A DNA stretch of 64,000 nt from Nitrospira sp. (GTDB lineage: Bacteria > Nitrospirota > Nitrospiria > Nitrospirales > Nitrospiraceae). The notes beneath the pieces are model-generated. The model searched no databases and was not told where the DNA came from. It saw nothing but the letters and a program-made list of their open reading frames with translations. The DNA is taken from the NCBI GenBank assembly GCA_020697375.1, contig JAJFBJ010000001.1, positions 62,001 through 126,000 of the forward strand, in the 5' to 3' direction. Both the position numbers and the translations under genes were made by a program. Shown piece by piece: positions 53,728-62,651 of this stretch (within the stretch, counting starts at the first letter, position 1; every line of letters begins with the position of its first letter).

Positions 53728-54936
53728 TTAGGCTTCCATCAGCGCTCCTGCTACGAATCGTCCGCGCTGCATGACTCCCGCAATCCGGTCCTGCTTCAAC
53801 AGCAATGCGATGTTCCTCATTGGATTTCCCTCGATGAACAATAAGTCGGCCTGTTTTCCCGCCTCAATGGTCCCGATATCATGCTCAAGGCCAAGCAGGC
53901 GCGCGGCGGCGGATGTGCCGGTCATGATGGCCTCCATCGGTGTCATGCCCAATGCGACCATCCGCTCCAATTCCTGGGCATTCTCTCCATGGTGGTTGAA
54001 CGGTGTTCCCGCATCGGTGCCGAATGCGATTGGAACAGCCCGTCGCACGGCAGCACGGAAACTTTTCTCATGTTGCTTCACCATATTCCTGGCTTTTGAG
54101 CGGGCACTGTCGGGAATGCCGCAACCGGCAGGACAGGCGGCGGTCGTAGCCAGGGCCGAAAGGGTGGGAACCATGTATACGCCGCGCCGGCCCATCATCT
54201 CTGCCGCCTCGTCATCCATGAGCGTGGCATGTTCGATGGAATGGACGCCTGCGCGCAGGGCATTTTTCATCCCGGTCGCTCCATGGGCATGGGCTGCCAC
54301 ATGACGTCCCTGGGTCATGGCAATCTGCACGGCTGCGGCCAATTCCTCGATCGTCATCTGAGCCTCGTCCGGTGAAGTGCCCGGCGTCAGCACTCCGCCG
54401 GAAGCGATGACCTTGATGACTTCGGCTCCGGCCGCCAGTTGATCCTGCACAGCCGCGCGAACGGCCTCGACCCCCGCCGCTTCCCGCCCGATGAAGCGGG
54501 CATGGCCTCCCGGCATGCAAATCGCCAGACCCGCTGCAAGGATGCGCGGTCCGGGAGTCATTCCGGCCTCGATGGCCTGTTTCAGCGCGAACACGGCATG
54601 GTCGCGAAAGCCCACGTCCCGGACTGTCGTAAATCCGGCCCGGAGGGTACGGCGCGCCAGCTCGGCTGCTTTCAGCAGCGTCACTGAGGAAGATTCTTTC
54701 TCCAGGGAGGCGACGACATCCGCTTCAGCTCCCAGGCAAAAGTGGACATGGCAATCGATGAGCCCGGGAAGGACGGTCAGGCCCCGGCCGTCGATCCGAC
54801 GGACTCCCTTAGGGATGCGGATACTCAGCTCAGGCCCGGCCGCCAGAATGCGAGTGCCTTCGATGAGGAGCGTGCCTCGCTCAAGATGATGGCCGAGGCC
54901 GTCCAGAATTCGGATCTGACGTATGGCGACGGTCAT
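53728..54936 (-). CDS. Metal-dependent amidohydrolase (imidazolonepropionase-like)
   Basis: 402-aa TIM-barrel hydrolase of the amidohydrolase superfamily. Metal ligands: HVHF near 63, Lys in EVIKVIASGG, His in HVAAHAHG and IEHATLMDD, Asp in FGTDAGTP. No signal peptide. The family covers dipeptidases, prolidases and lactonases; substrate not predictable. Its ATG overlaps the upstream c-heme gene stop (ATGA), third gene of a coupled three-gene operon. Confidence 0.9.
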   Translation of the reverse strand: MTVAIRQIRILDGLGHHLERGTLLIEGTRILAAGPELSIRIPKGVRRIDGRGLTVLPGLIDCHVHFCLGAEADVVASLEKESSSVTLLKAAELARRTLRAGFTTVRDVGFRDHAVFALKQAIEAGMTPGPRILAAGLAICMPGGHARFIGREAAGVEAVRAAVQDQLAAGAEVIKVIASGGVLTPGTSPDEAQMTIEELAAAVQIAMTQGRHVAAHAHGATGMKNALRAGVHSIEHATLMDDEAAEMMGRRGVYMVPTLSALATTAACPAGCGIPDSARSKARNMVKQHEKSFRAAVRRAVPIAFGTDAGTPFNHHGENAQELERMVALGMTPMEAIMTGTSAAARLLGLEHDIGTIEAGKQADLLFIEGNPMRNIALLLKQDRIAGVMQRGRFVAGALMEA

Positions 54937-55535
54937 GGCTTGTCACTGATGGGAATGGTGACGATGACGCCCCCCATGATGTCGTTCAATTGATAGTCTC
55001 GCCTGGGGCTGTTGACGTGGGCATTGTGACAGGAGACGCAACTTTCGGACACCGCCCGGTCGGCGTAGATGCCTTGAAAGTAACGCACTCCGGCCTGCTG
55101 ATAAAAACCTGTGAACGGCTTGTCCGGCATCTTCATGACCGCATCCAAACCGCGCCGTTCGAATTCACTGTTCGGTCCGTTCCAGACGTAGATCGGTGTG
55201 AGACTGGCAAGACGGAAACTGAGTTTCATGTCTTTTTGCGCGACCAGCCGACCGGACTCGAGCAGAAATTGAGCGGGCAACGGAAGGCCTTTCTCTTCTT
55301 TCCAATGTTCGAGTGCTTCGACGACGCCTTGATCGTGCAATTTATCCACGACGTTTTGCGTGTAGTTGGCGCGATTGGCATCGATCACCGCGTGAATGAA
55401 TCCCGTGACGCGCTCGGGAGACACCATGTCGGCTTTGCGCGATTCCGCAACCGCGAGCGCGATGACCCAGTAGGTGATCGCGGCGATGAAACCGGCCACT
55501 CCTGCCGCCACGATCCATAACCCGCTTCGACTCAT
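54933..55535 (-). CDS. Membrane-anchored c-type heme protein (DUF3365/Tll0287-like)
   Basis: 200-aa protein: one N-terminal helix (WIVAAGVAGFIAAITYWVIALA), then a periplasmic Tll0287-like PAS-type domain with the heme motif CVSCH (Cys166, Cys169, His170). The ATG at 55535 has GGAGGAG upstream and overlaps the aminotransferase stop by 4 nt. Family members sense redox or gas state or act as small cytochromes. It has no kinase or other output domain. Confidence 0.85.
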   Translation of the reverse strand: MSRSGLWIVAAGVAGFIAAITYWVIALAVAESRKADMVSPERVTGFIHAVIDANRANYTQNVVDKLHDQGVVEALEHWKEEKGLPLPAQFLLESGRLVAQKDMKLSFRLASLTPIYVWNGPNSEFERRGLDAVMKMPDKPFTGFYQQAGVRYFQGIYADRAVSESCVSCHNAHVNSPRRDYQLNDIMGGVIVTIPISDKP

Positions 55536-56749
55536 GCGCTCCTCCTCGCCGACAGCTGTGAATAGGTGTAGGATTCGACCGCCGCTTGCACCGCGCGTCC
55601 TGGCTGTGCGAGCCATCCGTGGCGGGCGAAGATATCTTCCAGTGCATTCAGCAGCGTCAGGACATGGGATTGCCGGGAGGATTCGCCCATGAGACCGATG
55701 CGCCAGACTTGGCCCCGCAATGGTCCCAACCCTCCGCCGATTTCAATACCGAAGTCTCTCAAGAGTTCGGTTCTGACCATGGCGTCGTCGATATGGTCCG
55801 GGAGGGTGACACAGTTCAGCATCGGGAGTCGATGGCCGGCCGGAGGTAGAGGATTGAGATCGAGGGTGCGGAGCCCTGCCAGCAAGGCATCGCTGTTCAC
55901 CTGATGACGGACCATGCGTTCGGCAAGCCCCTCTTCATGCACGAGCCGCAAGGCTTCGTGGAGTCCATAGAGCATGGAGATCGGCGCGGTATGGTGATAG
56001 GCGCGGGTCTGGTCGGCCCAATAACCGGCAATTAGGGCAAGATCGAGATACCAACTGTGACAGGGCTTGCAGCGTTCACGGATGGCGCTCACTGCGCGCG
56101 CGCTGAGGGTAAGGGGGGCAAGACCAGGAGGGCAGCTCAGGCACTTTTGGGTGCCGCTGTAGCAGGCATCGATCCCCCAGGCGTCGACTTCAACGGGGAT
56201 ACCTCCGAGCGAAGTGACGGCATCGACGACGAATAACGCGCCATGGTTGCGGCAGAGACTTCCCACATCCTGAAGGGGTTGCCAGGCGCCGGTCGAAGTT
56301 TCCGCATGGACCAGGACCACTGCCTTGACCGGAGCGGAGCGGAGCAGGCAGTCCTGCAACATATCGAAAGGGATTGTCGTTCCCCAAGGCACTTCAATGC
56401 GAAGAGCCGTGCCGCCGCTGCGTTCGACCATGGTGGCCAGACGGGAACCGAAGACTCCATTCACCCCCACGATCGCGCGATCGCCGGGCTCGATCAGATT
56501 GGCAATGACAGCTTCCATTCCGGCCGATCCGGTTCCGGACAGGGCGATCGTCAACTCATTCTGAGTTTGGAACGTGAGCCGCAGCAATGCCTGAATCTCA
56601 TTCATCAGGCCGAGAAAGACCGGATCCAGGTGTCCGACCAAGGGGAGGGATAGCGCGCGCAACACCCTGGGATGAACGAGACTCGGCCCCGGCCCCATGA
56701 GCAGGCGATGGGGCGGAAGGAAGTCATGATAGTCGGACGATAGGCTCAT
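55532..56749 (-). CDS. Class V aminotransferase (alanine/serine-glyoxylate type)
   Basis: 405-aa fold-type I PLP enzyme. LLMGPGPSLVHPRVL starts the domain, GTGSAGMEA binds the cofactor, AVTSLGGIPVEVD is mid-chain, and the PLP lysine is in SGTQKCLSCPPGLAPL. It fits the alanine-glyoxylate/serine-pyruvate aminotransferase branch. The ATG at 56749 is the family start. First gene of the operon with the c-heme protein and amidohydrolase. Confidence 0.92.
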   Translation of the reverse strand: MSLSSDYHDFLPPHRLLMGPGPSLVHPRVLRALSLPLVGHLDPVFLGLMNEIQALLRLTFQTQNELTIALSGTGSAGMEAVIANLIEPGDRAIVGVNGVFGSRLATMVERSGGTALRIEVPWGTTIPFDMLQDCLLRSAPVKAVVLVHAETSTGAWQPLQDVGSLCRNHGALFVVDAVTSLGGIPVEVDAWGIDACYSGTQKCLSCPPGLAPLTLSARAVSAIRERCKPCHSWYLDLALIAGYWADQTRAYHHTAPISMLYGLHEALRLVHEEGLAERMVRHQVNSDALLAGLRTLDLNPLPPAGHRLPMLNCVTLPDHIDDAMVRTELLRDFGIEIGGGLGPLRGQVWRIGLMGESSRQSHVLTLLNALEDIFARHGWLAQPGRAVQAAVESYTYSQLSARRSA

Positions 56750-56854
56750 GAGGGGCGTAGTATAACGAAATAGAAGGGGATTCAGCCATGGGATTGTCGC
56801 CTGGTCCTGTATCCTTCCGCGGAACGGCCGCTCGATGTCACCTCCTATGGGCCG

Positions 56855-58378
56855 ATGGTATACTCCGCCGCCTACGAGGTCGCTGTGGAAGCTCACGAAC
56901 CAACCTGTCCGACAGAGAAGGAGGCCGCGCCTCCGGTCCCATTCATTGTGGCGCCTCCTCCGCCACACCCTTACAATCCGGCATTTTCAGTGACGATTAC
57001 CGTCTTGTCTGCGGTCGTCCTCTGTCTATCGATTATCGTGGTGGCCTGGTTGTCATTCGATGTGCCGCGTATCGAGCGTGTGCCGGATGCGGAACGTGCG
57101 CTCAGTCATATGGTCAGTCGTTTGATGGACCTGGAGATGGGGCTGAATCGGATGCCGGTCTGGGAGCGGTTTCTCTATGAAACCACGATGGGAAACAGTG
57201 ACCACGATCGTGAACAGGCTATCCAATGGTATCGCGAGCTGGCCGAGGAATCTTCCGATCCGTTCGTCGAACTGCACTGGGCCATTTTGGAAGGAGAGGC
57301 GGGGCGGCTTCGGGACGTTCAGCAGAAAATCGCGCGATGGGAACGGCAAAGCCAGCCTTACCCGTTCTTCGCCCGGCTTCTGCAGGCCGGCTATGTCAGT
57401 TCCCGTCTATCTCCCTCCGACGCGTTCGATCTTCAGGCCCACTTGGCGGAGCAGCCTGTCAGGGGATGGTTCTATAGCCGCCTCGCAAGCCGAATTGCGG
57501 AACGGGCGGGAGACCGGCCCCTATTGGAGACGATCGAAATTTCTTTCCTGCAACGAGTAGAACCGCTGTTATGGCGTGCGCGGGCTTTTGCCCTGTTGGA
57601 ATTGGCGCTGATGACGGCGGGCCTGTTGATTATGTTACGGTGGCTGCGACGCGGAACGCGCGGGGAACGGTTTCTTGTAGGGTCGGCTGAACTGCCGCCT
57701 TTATGGGCCGGCAGCCTGGGTGTCGGCGTGTTGCTTCGAGGCGGGGCCATCGGTGCGCTGCTGACACTGTCCTTTCTGTTTGCCGCCGTGGACCTGGCTT
57801 CGCTGCGGATACTGATCGTGCCGTTGTCGAATATTCCCTTGTTGGCGCTCGCCTACTACCACCTCTTCCGGCCCCAACGGCAAACGTTTGTGGCCGGGTT
57901 TGGATTGCGCATCGAACCGCGTCATTTGGGGCGGCTGGGACTTGCGGTGCTGGCGGTTGTGGCGGTCGGTCTATTCGGCGAATGGATGATCGGTATGGTC
58001 GCGGAGCCGTTGAACCTGGTCAGCCATTGGACGGAATGGTTCGATGCCGACCTGGTGTGGGGTGATCCGCCGACGCTCGCCCTCAGTTTGATGGAATATG
58101 TGATTTTCGCGCCGATCTTCGAGGAGCTGGCCTTTCGCGGCCTGTTATTCGGTTTGCTTCGCCGGCGCTTTCAATGGTGGCCTGCCGCCATGCTGAGTGC
58201 GGCGCTGTTTGCCCTGGCGCACGGCTATGGGTTGATCGGATTCCTGAGCGTGTTTTGGAGCGGGTTGATTTGGGCTTGGGCCTATGAACGAACCGGTAGT
58301 TTGTGGCCTGGTATTTTGGGTCATGCCATCAACAATGCGCTGGTATGCCTCAGCATGATGGCGTTGCTCCGAAACTGA
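56855..58378 (+). CDS. CPBP-family intramembrane protease with N-terminal domain
   Basis: 507-aa membrane protein. Helix at about 45-68, a soluble helical region (70-240, possibly TPR-like), then several helices carrying the CPBP motifs EELAFRG (about residue 423) and LAHGYG, typical of Rce1-like glutamic proteases. TATACT at 56859-56864 resembles a -10; if used, the start would be GTG 56885 with GAGG upstream. Substrate unknown. Confidence 0.88.
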   Translation: MVYSAAYEVAVEAHEPTCPTEKEAAPPVPFIVAPPPPHPYNPAFSVTITVLSAVVLCLSIIVVAWLSFDVPRIERVPDAERALSHMVSRLMDLEMGLNRMPVWERFLYETTMGNSDHDREQAIQWYRELAEESSDPFVELHWAILEGEAGRLRDVQQKIARWERQSQPYPFFARLLQAGYVSSRLSPSDAFDLQAHLAEQPVRGWFYSRLASRIAERAGDRPLLETIEISFLQRVEPLLWRARAFALLELALMTAGLLIMLRWLRRGTRGERFLVGSAELPPLWAGSLGVGVLLRGGAIGALLTLSFLFAAVDLASLRILIVPLSNIPLLALAYYHLFRPQRQTFVAGFGLRIEPRHLGRLGLAVLAVVAVGLFGEWMIGMVAEPLNLVSHWTEWFDADLVWGDPPTLALSLMEYVIFAPIFEELAFRGLLFGLLRRRFQWWPAAMLSAALFALAHGYGLIGFLSVFWSGLIWAWAYERTGSLWPGILGHAINNALVCLSMMALLRN

Positions 58379-58424
58379 TGCCCTCAGCCCGTCTCCGGAC
58401 AGGCCCGAGGTATCGGGGCGGACC

Positions 58425-59033
58425 TTATCGGAGGCCGCGAACGGTCACAATGAGGATGTGCGCGGGCTTCCTACTGGTGTTCCGCCAACAGTGAGAGCTG
58501 CCGGCAGGAATGCAAGTGGCATCGCCCCGTTTGAGATCGTGCACGGCTTCCTCAAACGTCAATTCCACGGTCCCCTGCAGGACCACCGCGACTTGTTCTG
58601 CCTGCCGCACGTAGGGACGCGAACCGCTGGCTCCTCCAGGCTCCATGGTAATCACCATGGGTTCCAGTTGACTGTCTCCGCTGATCGGTCCGATTGCTTC
58701 GATTTTTGCTCGGGACCACTCGCTTTGCACAACGGGTCGTGCATCGGCTCGAATGACGGTGGGTTGTGAGGGATCGGAGATGTGAAAAAATTCTCCCAGG
58801 GAGACCCCAAGCGCCGCGGCGATCCGTTCAGTTGAAGCGATGGATGGAGAGGCTTGCCGGAGTTCGACCTGAGAGATAAAACTGGGTGAAAACCCGCATT
58901 TGTCCGCAAGCATGCGAACGGAGAGCTGACGGCTTTTGCGAAGTCGGCGGACGATATCTCCGACATGTAACTCTTTCCGAAGGGAACCGGACGAAGCCTG
59001 CCTTTTGAGCCTCTTCCGTTTCGTCTTGTCCAT
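58425..59033 (-). CDS. XRE-cupin transcriptional regulator
   Basis: 202-aa regulator: basic N-terminus, XRE helix-turn-helix (about 24-80, LADKCGFSPSFISQVE), and a C-terminal cupin sensor (about 120-195, MEPGGASGSRPYVRQAEQVAVV, GDATCIPAGSSHCW). Such proteins bind a small ligand in the cupin. The divergent region to the SGNH gene has three palindromes that are likely operators. The ATG at 59033 was chosen as the shorter, basic start. Confidence 0.9.
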   Translation of the reverse strand: MDKTKRKRLKRQASSGSLRKELHVGDIVRRLRKSRQLSVRMLADKCGFSPSFISQVELRQASPSIASTERIAAALGVSLGEFFHISDPSQPTVIRADARPVVQSEWSRAKIEAIGPISGDSQLEPMVITMEPGGASGSRPYVRQAEQVAVVLQGTVELTFEEAVHDLKRGDATCIPAGSSHCWRNTSRKPAHILIVTVRGLR

Positions 59034-59063
59034 CGGTGAGTTCCGATCGAGCTTCAGATGATC

Positions 59064-59080
59064 CCTGCAGCCGCTGCAGG
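59064..59080. promoter_or_regulatory. Palindrome upstream of the XRE-cupin gene
   Basis: CCTGCAGC-C-GCTGCAGG, an 8-bp perfect inverted repeat with a 1-nt centre, 31 nt before the regulator ATG. Confidence 0.4.
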
Positions 59081-59148
59081 CTAATTCCATGTATCACGTT
59101 TCCCGGCCGGTCTCAAGCTGGGGCGGGGCTCCGCTAGTCCGTGCATCT

Positions 59149-59162
59149 TAGGGATATCCCTA
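59149..59162. promoter_or_regulatory. Palindrome in the XRE-SGNH intergenic region
   Basis: TAGGGATATCCCTA, a perfect 14-bp palindrome, flanked further out by GTGCA/TGCAC. Confidence 0.4.
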
Positions 59163-59198
59163 GTGCACGGTCACGGGGGGAATAGGCATAATCCGCAC

Positions 59199-59215
59199 GT
59201 CCAGTAATACTGGAC
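59199..59215. promoter_or_regulatory. Palindromic operator candidate near the SGNH gene start
   Basis: GTCCAGTA-A-TACTGGAC, 8-bp perfect arms with a 1-nt centre. It lies just after a CATAAT -10 candidate (59187-59192, plus strand), so a bound repressor would cover the transcription start. Confidence 0.5.
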
Positions 59216-59264
59216 AAGCGTCAAGTTCTTGCGGCAAGGCACGATGGCGCCAAGGAGCGGGGGC

Positions 59265-60584
59265 ATGTTCAGGGACAAGGCGACGGTGGTCACTCTGCTA
59301 CTGTTTGTGGCGGGTTATGCCGTTCTCTCCCAGACGGGGATAACCAGCACCGGCCATTTGATCGACAATTTGGTGACCGGCTATCTGTTGGCCTGGGGGC
59401 TCTATGCTTTTGTGTCCGCTCTCCCGCGCAAGGAGATTCGGGCCCGCTTCGTCCTCACCACGCTGACAGGTGTGGCCATAATGGTGGTGGCGGAAATATT
59501 GGGAGTCACAGGCCTCGTCAACTATCAGACCCTGCTGGGCACTCCTGGCCGAACCTGGTGGGACCGCCCCGGCTATATGCGGGATCCGGACCTTGGGTAC
59601 AGGCATGTGCCGCATTACAGCGAACGCGGCTCGTTTCTACGAGGCAATATCGGGGAAGCTTTGTGCCTGCCGTCCAATCCACCCACGACGTTCGACCTTC
59701 GGTATGACCACAATGGTTTTCGAAACGAGGAGGACAGGGACCGAGCTGATGTTGTCGTGATCGGCGATTCGTATGTCGAATCCGCCATGCTTCCCAGCTC
59801 GGATCTTTTGACGGCGATTCTTGCAGCCAGGCTGCAAACACCTGTCGCCAACTTAGGGGTCACCGGCTATGGGCCGGAACAGGAATTGATGGTCTTGAAA
59901 CGATATGCTCTGGATCTGCAACCGAAGACGATCGTGTGGGTGTTTTTTGAGGGCAATGATCTCTTGCAGCTCGGTGCCGATGATGAGGATTCCCTTCAAG
60001 TTTCATCGAAAGCTCTCTCGACGCTCGATGATTATTGGGTGCGGTCGCTCACTCGCAATCTCCTGGTGGCGTCGAGGAACATGGCGCGAAGCTGTATCCC
60101 TCACCGGACGTTTCTGCAATATCGAGGACGTTTTCAAACCGCCGACGGGGAAAACCCCGAACTCTTTTTTTGGGAAAGGCCCGGGCCATTGATAACCAAG
60201 GATCGTGATCGGCTCGAACGGCTACGGGTCATTCTCGCAGAAGCACAAGACCTTTCCCGAAAGCATGACATCCGGTTCGTGGTGGCCTTCGCACCGGCCA
60301 GTTATCGCGTACATCACGGCCTGAATAACTTCGCACCGTCCACGCCGCAGATACAGACATGGTCCCTGGGCAACCTGCCTCAGGAATTTGAACGAATGTT
60401 ACAAGCCGTTTCACCGGACATCGAGTTTATCGACTTGACGGTGGCCCTCCGGGAGGCTGCCTCAACCGGAATACTGACATATTTCCCCGATGATACCCAC
60501 TGGACTGCGGAAGGCCACCGGGTAGTCGGGGAGACCATCCATCGATCCCTGTTCGAGAGAGATAGCCGGTTGGCCCAGCGGTGA
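59265..60584 (+). CDS. Membrane-anchored SGNH/GDSL-like hydrolase
   Basis: 439-aa protein: two or three N-terminal helices (5-25, 35-55, 65-90) then an SGNH-hydrolase domain. The catalytic Ser is in IGDSYVES (about 167), Asn in FFEGNDLLQ, and Asp/His in FPDDTHWTAEGH (about 408). Such enzymes deacylate or deacetylate lipids or cell-surface glycans. The ATG at 59265 is set by AAGGAG 7 nt upstream. Substrate unknown. Confidence 0.86.
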   Translation: MFRDKATVVTLLLFVAGYAVLSQTGITSTGHLIDNLVTGYLLAWGLYAFVSALPRKEIRARFVLTTLTGVAIMVVAEILGVTGLVNYQTLLGTPGRTWWDRPGYMRDPDLGYRHVPHYSERGSFLRGNIGEALCLPSNPPTTFDLRYDHNGFRNEEDRDRADVVVIGDSYVESAMLPSSDLLTAILAARLQTPVANLGVTGYGPEQELMVLKRYALDLQPKTIVWVFFEGNDLLQLGADDEDSLQVSSKALSTLDDYWVRSLTRNLLVASRNMARSCIPHRTFLQYRGRFQTADGENPELFFWERPGPLITKDRDRLERLRVILAEAQDLSRKHDIRFVVAFAPASYRVHHGLNNFAPSTPQIQTWSLGNLPQEFERMLQAVSPDIEFIDLTVALREAASTGILTYFPDDTHWTAEGHRVVGETIHRSLFERDSRLAQR

Positions 60585-60599
60585 GCGGATTCGCCTTGC

Positions 60600-61412
60600 C
60601 TAGTCCTGTGCGTCTATTCCTGTTTCAATCGAGGCAAGAGCCCGGTACAAATCGGGATGACGGAGCCTATGGCCGAACCGGGCGAACACCTTGTCGCTGA
60701 GAATGCGTTTCCCCGGATTGTAAGAGTCAGCTTGCCGCGGACTGATGATCCCCCATTTCCTGGATATTTCGGCGCAAATGTCCGCCCAGCGACGGGGCCG
60801 GCCATCGCTCACATTGTAGGTCTGACCAGGTTGACCGGCTTTCAGAGCGAGGAGGCAGAGGTGCGCCAGATCTTCGACATGAATCAGGTTGACGAACTTG
60901 TCGGTCGGGCCGACCAGTCCTTGCCGGATCCAATCCACCGGGTTGCGGTTCGGACCGTAAATGCCGGCCACACGTAAAATGATCGCTCCATGACGGACTC
61001 GCAGGTATTCTTCGCCCTGGACGCGGCTCAGACCTGTATCGATGGGAGCCGATTCATCCAACCATGGAGGGAGGCTATCAGAAGGAACGTCATCGAGCGC
61101 ATAGGCCGATGTGCTGCCCAGCACCACCAGTCGCCGAAATGCCATGCCTTGCCGGTCCGCAAAGGCTTGAACCAGTTCCAGGGGCGCGGCAGGGAAGGTC
61201 CATATCAGGTCGGCGCCGGGAGGCAATGCCGACCATGTCGACGAATCTGCCAAATCGAAGCGAAGGCGATCCTGAGGATCGACAGTACTGAGTTGACCCT
61301 CAGGCTGTCGGCTACTGGCAAGAACCTGCGGGGACCGGCGCTTTGCCAGCCTGTAGATCCATCGCCCGCTGTAGCCGCATCCTAAAATAATGAGGGGGCG
61401 GGGGACCATCAT
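60600..61412 (-). CDS. NAD(P)-binding epimerase/dehydratase-like protein
   Basis: 270-aa extended-SDR-like protein with ILGCGYSGRWIYRLA, STSAYALDDVPSD, RVAGIYGPNRNP and NLIHVEDLA. The usual YxxxK pair is not evident: the expected position reads SRVQGEEYL. So it may be a non-catalytic or divergent member. The ATG at 61412 or 61409 is used. Divergent from the kinase gene at 61512. Confidence 0.8.
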   Translation of the reverse strand: MMVPRPLIILGCGYSGRWIYRLAKRRSPQVLASSRQPEGQLSTVDPQDRLRFDLADSSTWSALPPGADLIWTFPAAPLELVQAFADRQGMAFRRLVVLGSTSAYALDDVPSDSLPPWLDESAPIDTGLSRVQGEEYLRVRHGAIILRVAGIYGPNRNPVDWIRQGLVGPTDKFVNLIHVEDLAHLCLLALKAGQPGQTYNVSDGRPRRWADICAEISRKWGIISPRQADSYNPGKRILSDKVFARFGHRLRHPDLYRALASIETGIDAQD

Positions 61413-61492
61413 CAGGCCATCATACCTGAGCCTCTGGCCCAATTGCTTCTCACCGTCGAGTGTCATGGCTTCTGGTCTCGGAGAGAGGCGCA

Positions 61493-61501
61493 TGCTACAC
61501 T
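61493..61501 (+). promoter_or_regulatory. Extended -10 of the NarL-type kinase gene
   Basis: TGC (61493-61495) followed by TACACT (61496-61501); the ATG at 61512 is 10 nt downstream. The -35 is poor. Confidence 0.35.
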
Positions 61502-61511
61502 CCATCCCCGT

Positions 61512-62651
61512 ATGGCGTTGGTTGAACGGCAGGGACAGGGCCATGAGCGCGCGAGCCGATCCGACGAGGCTCTCGCGCGACGTCGGCAATCCCTTATGGT
61601 GTGGGCGGCCGGCGGCCTGGCTTGTCTGTTTTTCGTTCTCGACCTGTTACTCCCGCTCGGCGTCGCCAATGCCGTCTTGTACAGTGCGGTGGTCTTCCTC
61701 TCCGCGGCGAGCCGGTTCCGGCAATTGCCCATCGCGACAGCCATCGCCTGTACGGTTCTCACCGTCGGCGCGGGACCCTTCAGCCCACGTGTGCCAGGTC
61801 TGCCCTTATGGTTCGAGTGGGGCAATCATTCCTTCAGCCTGTTCGGCATCTGGGCTCCGGTCGCGTTTGTGTATCAGCGCCGTCGCACCGAATGGCTGTT
61901 GAAGGAAGCCAACGAGCGGCTGGAACAACGCGTGGAGGAGCGGACCGCCGATCTCGCGGCCAGCCGTCAGGCGTTGGAGCGAAACGAAGTGCAACTCCAT
62001 ACACTCACCGGCCGGATTCTGACGGCGCAGGAGGAGGAACGCCGGCGGATCGCCCGAGATCTTCATGACGACGTCAATCAGCGCCTCGCATTGCTCATGC
62101 TTGATCTGCAGGAGGTCGAACGCAAGCTGGGTCCACGAGCGACCGATGTGCAGGAAGGTGTTCGCAATGTGCTGAAGGGGCTCGAGGTGCTGTCCGATGA
62201 TGTGCGGTATATGGCCTATCGATTCCATCCGTCCATCCTCGACGACTTGGGATTGAAGGCGGCCTTGCAGCGATTGCTGGATGACTTTTCGAGTCGTACC
62301 GGGGTGAAAGCGCTGTTCGTCCATCAACCGCTCGACCATGCACTCGATAAAACCATTGCGACGGCGTTGTACCGGGTCGTTCAGGAATGTCTGTCGAATA
62401 TCGCGCGACATGCGAAAGCCACCAGAATAGAGGTGGAGGTCACGATCGAAGAAGAGGGGGTATCCGTGATGGTCCGTGACGATGGAATGGGCTTCGATCG
62501 GCCGGCGATCGACCGGGCACAGGGTGGATTGGGATTGTTGAACATGCGGGAACGGTTGCTCGCGGTGCAGGGCAATTGCGAAGTCGATTCCACTCCGGGA
62601 AAAGGCACCACGGTGTCGATGCGCGTACCGCTCCAACGGGTGACGATATGA
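61512..62651 (+). CDS. NarX/DegS-type sensor histidine kinase
   Basis: 379-aa kinase: three to four N-terminal membrane helices (about 30-130), a coiled coil (EANERLEQRVEERTADL), HisKA_3 with the phosphoacceptor in ARDLHDDVNQRLALL, and HATPase (RVVQECLSNIARHAKA, DDGMGFD, GGLGLLNMRERL). Its stop overlaps the regulator ATG (ATGA). It has no periplasmic sensor, so the membrane helices may sense the signal. ATG 61512 chosen; no clear ribosome-binding site. Confidence 0.9.
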   Translation: MALVERQGQGHERASRSDEALARRRQSLMVWAAGGLACLFFVLDLLLPLGVANAVLYSAVVFLSAASRFRQLPIATAIACTVLTVGAGPFSPRVPGLPLWFEWGNHSFSLFGIWAPVAFVYQRRRTEWLLKEANERLEQRVEERTADLAASRQALERNEVQLHTLTGRILTAQEEERRRIARDLHDDVNQRLALLMLDLQEVERKLGPRATDVQEGVRNVLKGLEVLSDDVRYMAYRFHPSILDDLGLKAALQRLLDDFSSRTGVKALFVHQPLDHALDKTIATALYRVVQECLSNIARHAKATRIEVEVTIEEEGVSVMVRDDGMGFDRPAIDRAQGGLGLLNMRERLLAVQGNCEVDSTPGKGTTVSMRVPLQRVTI

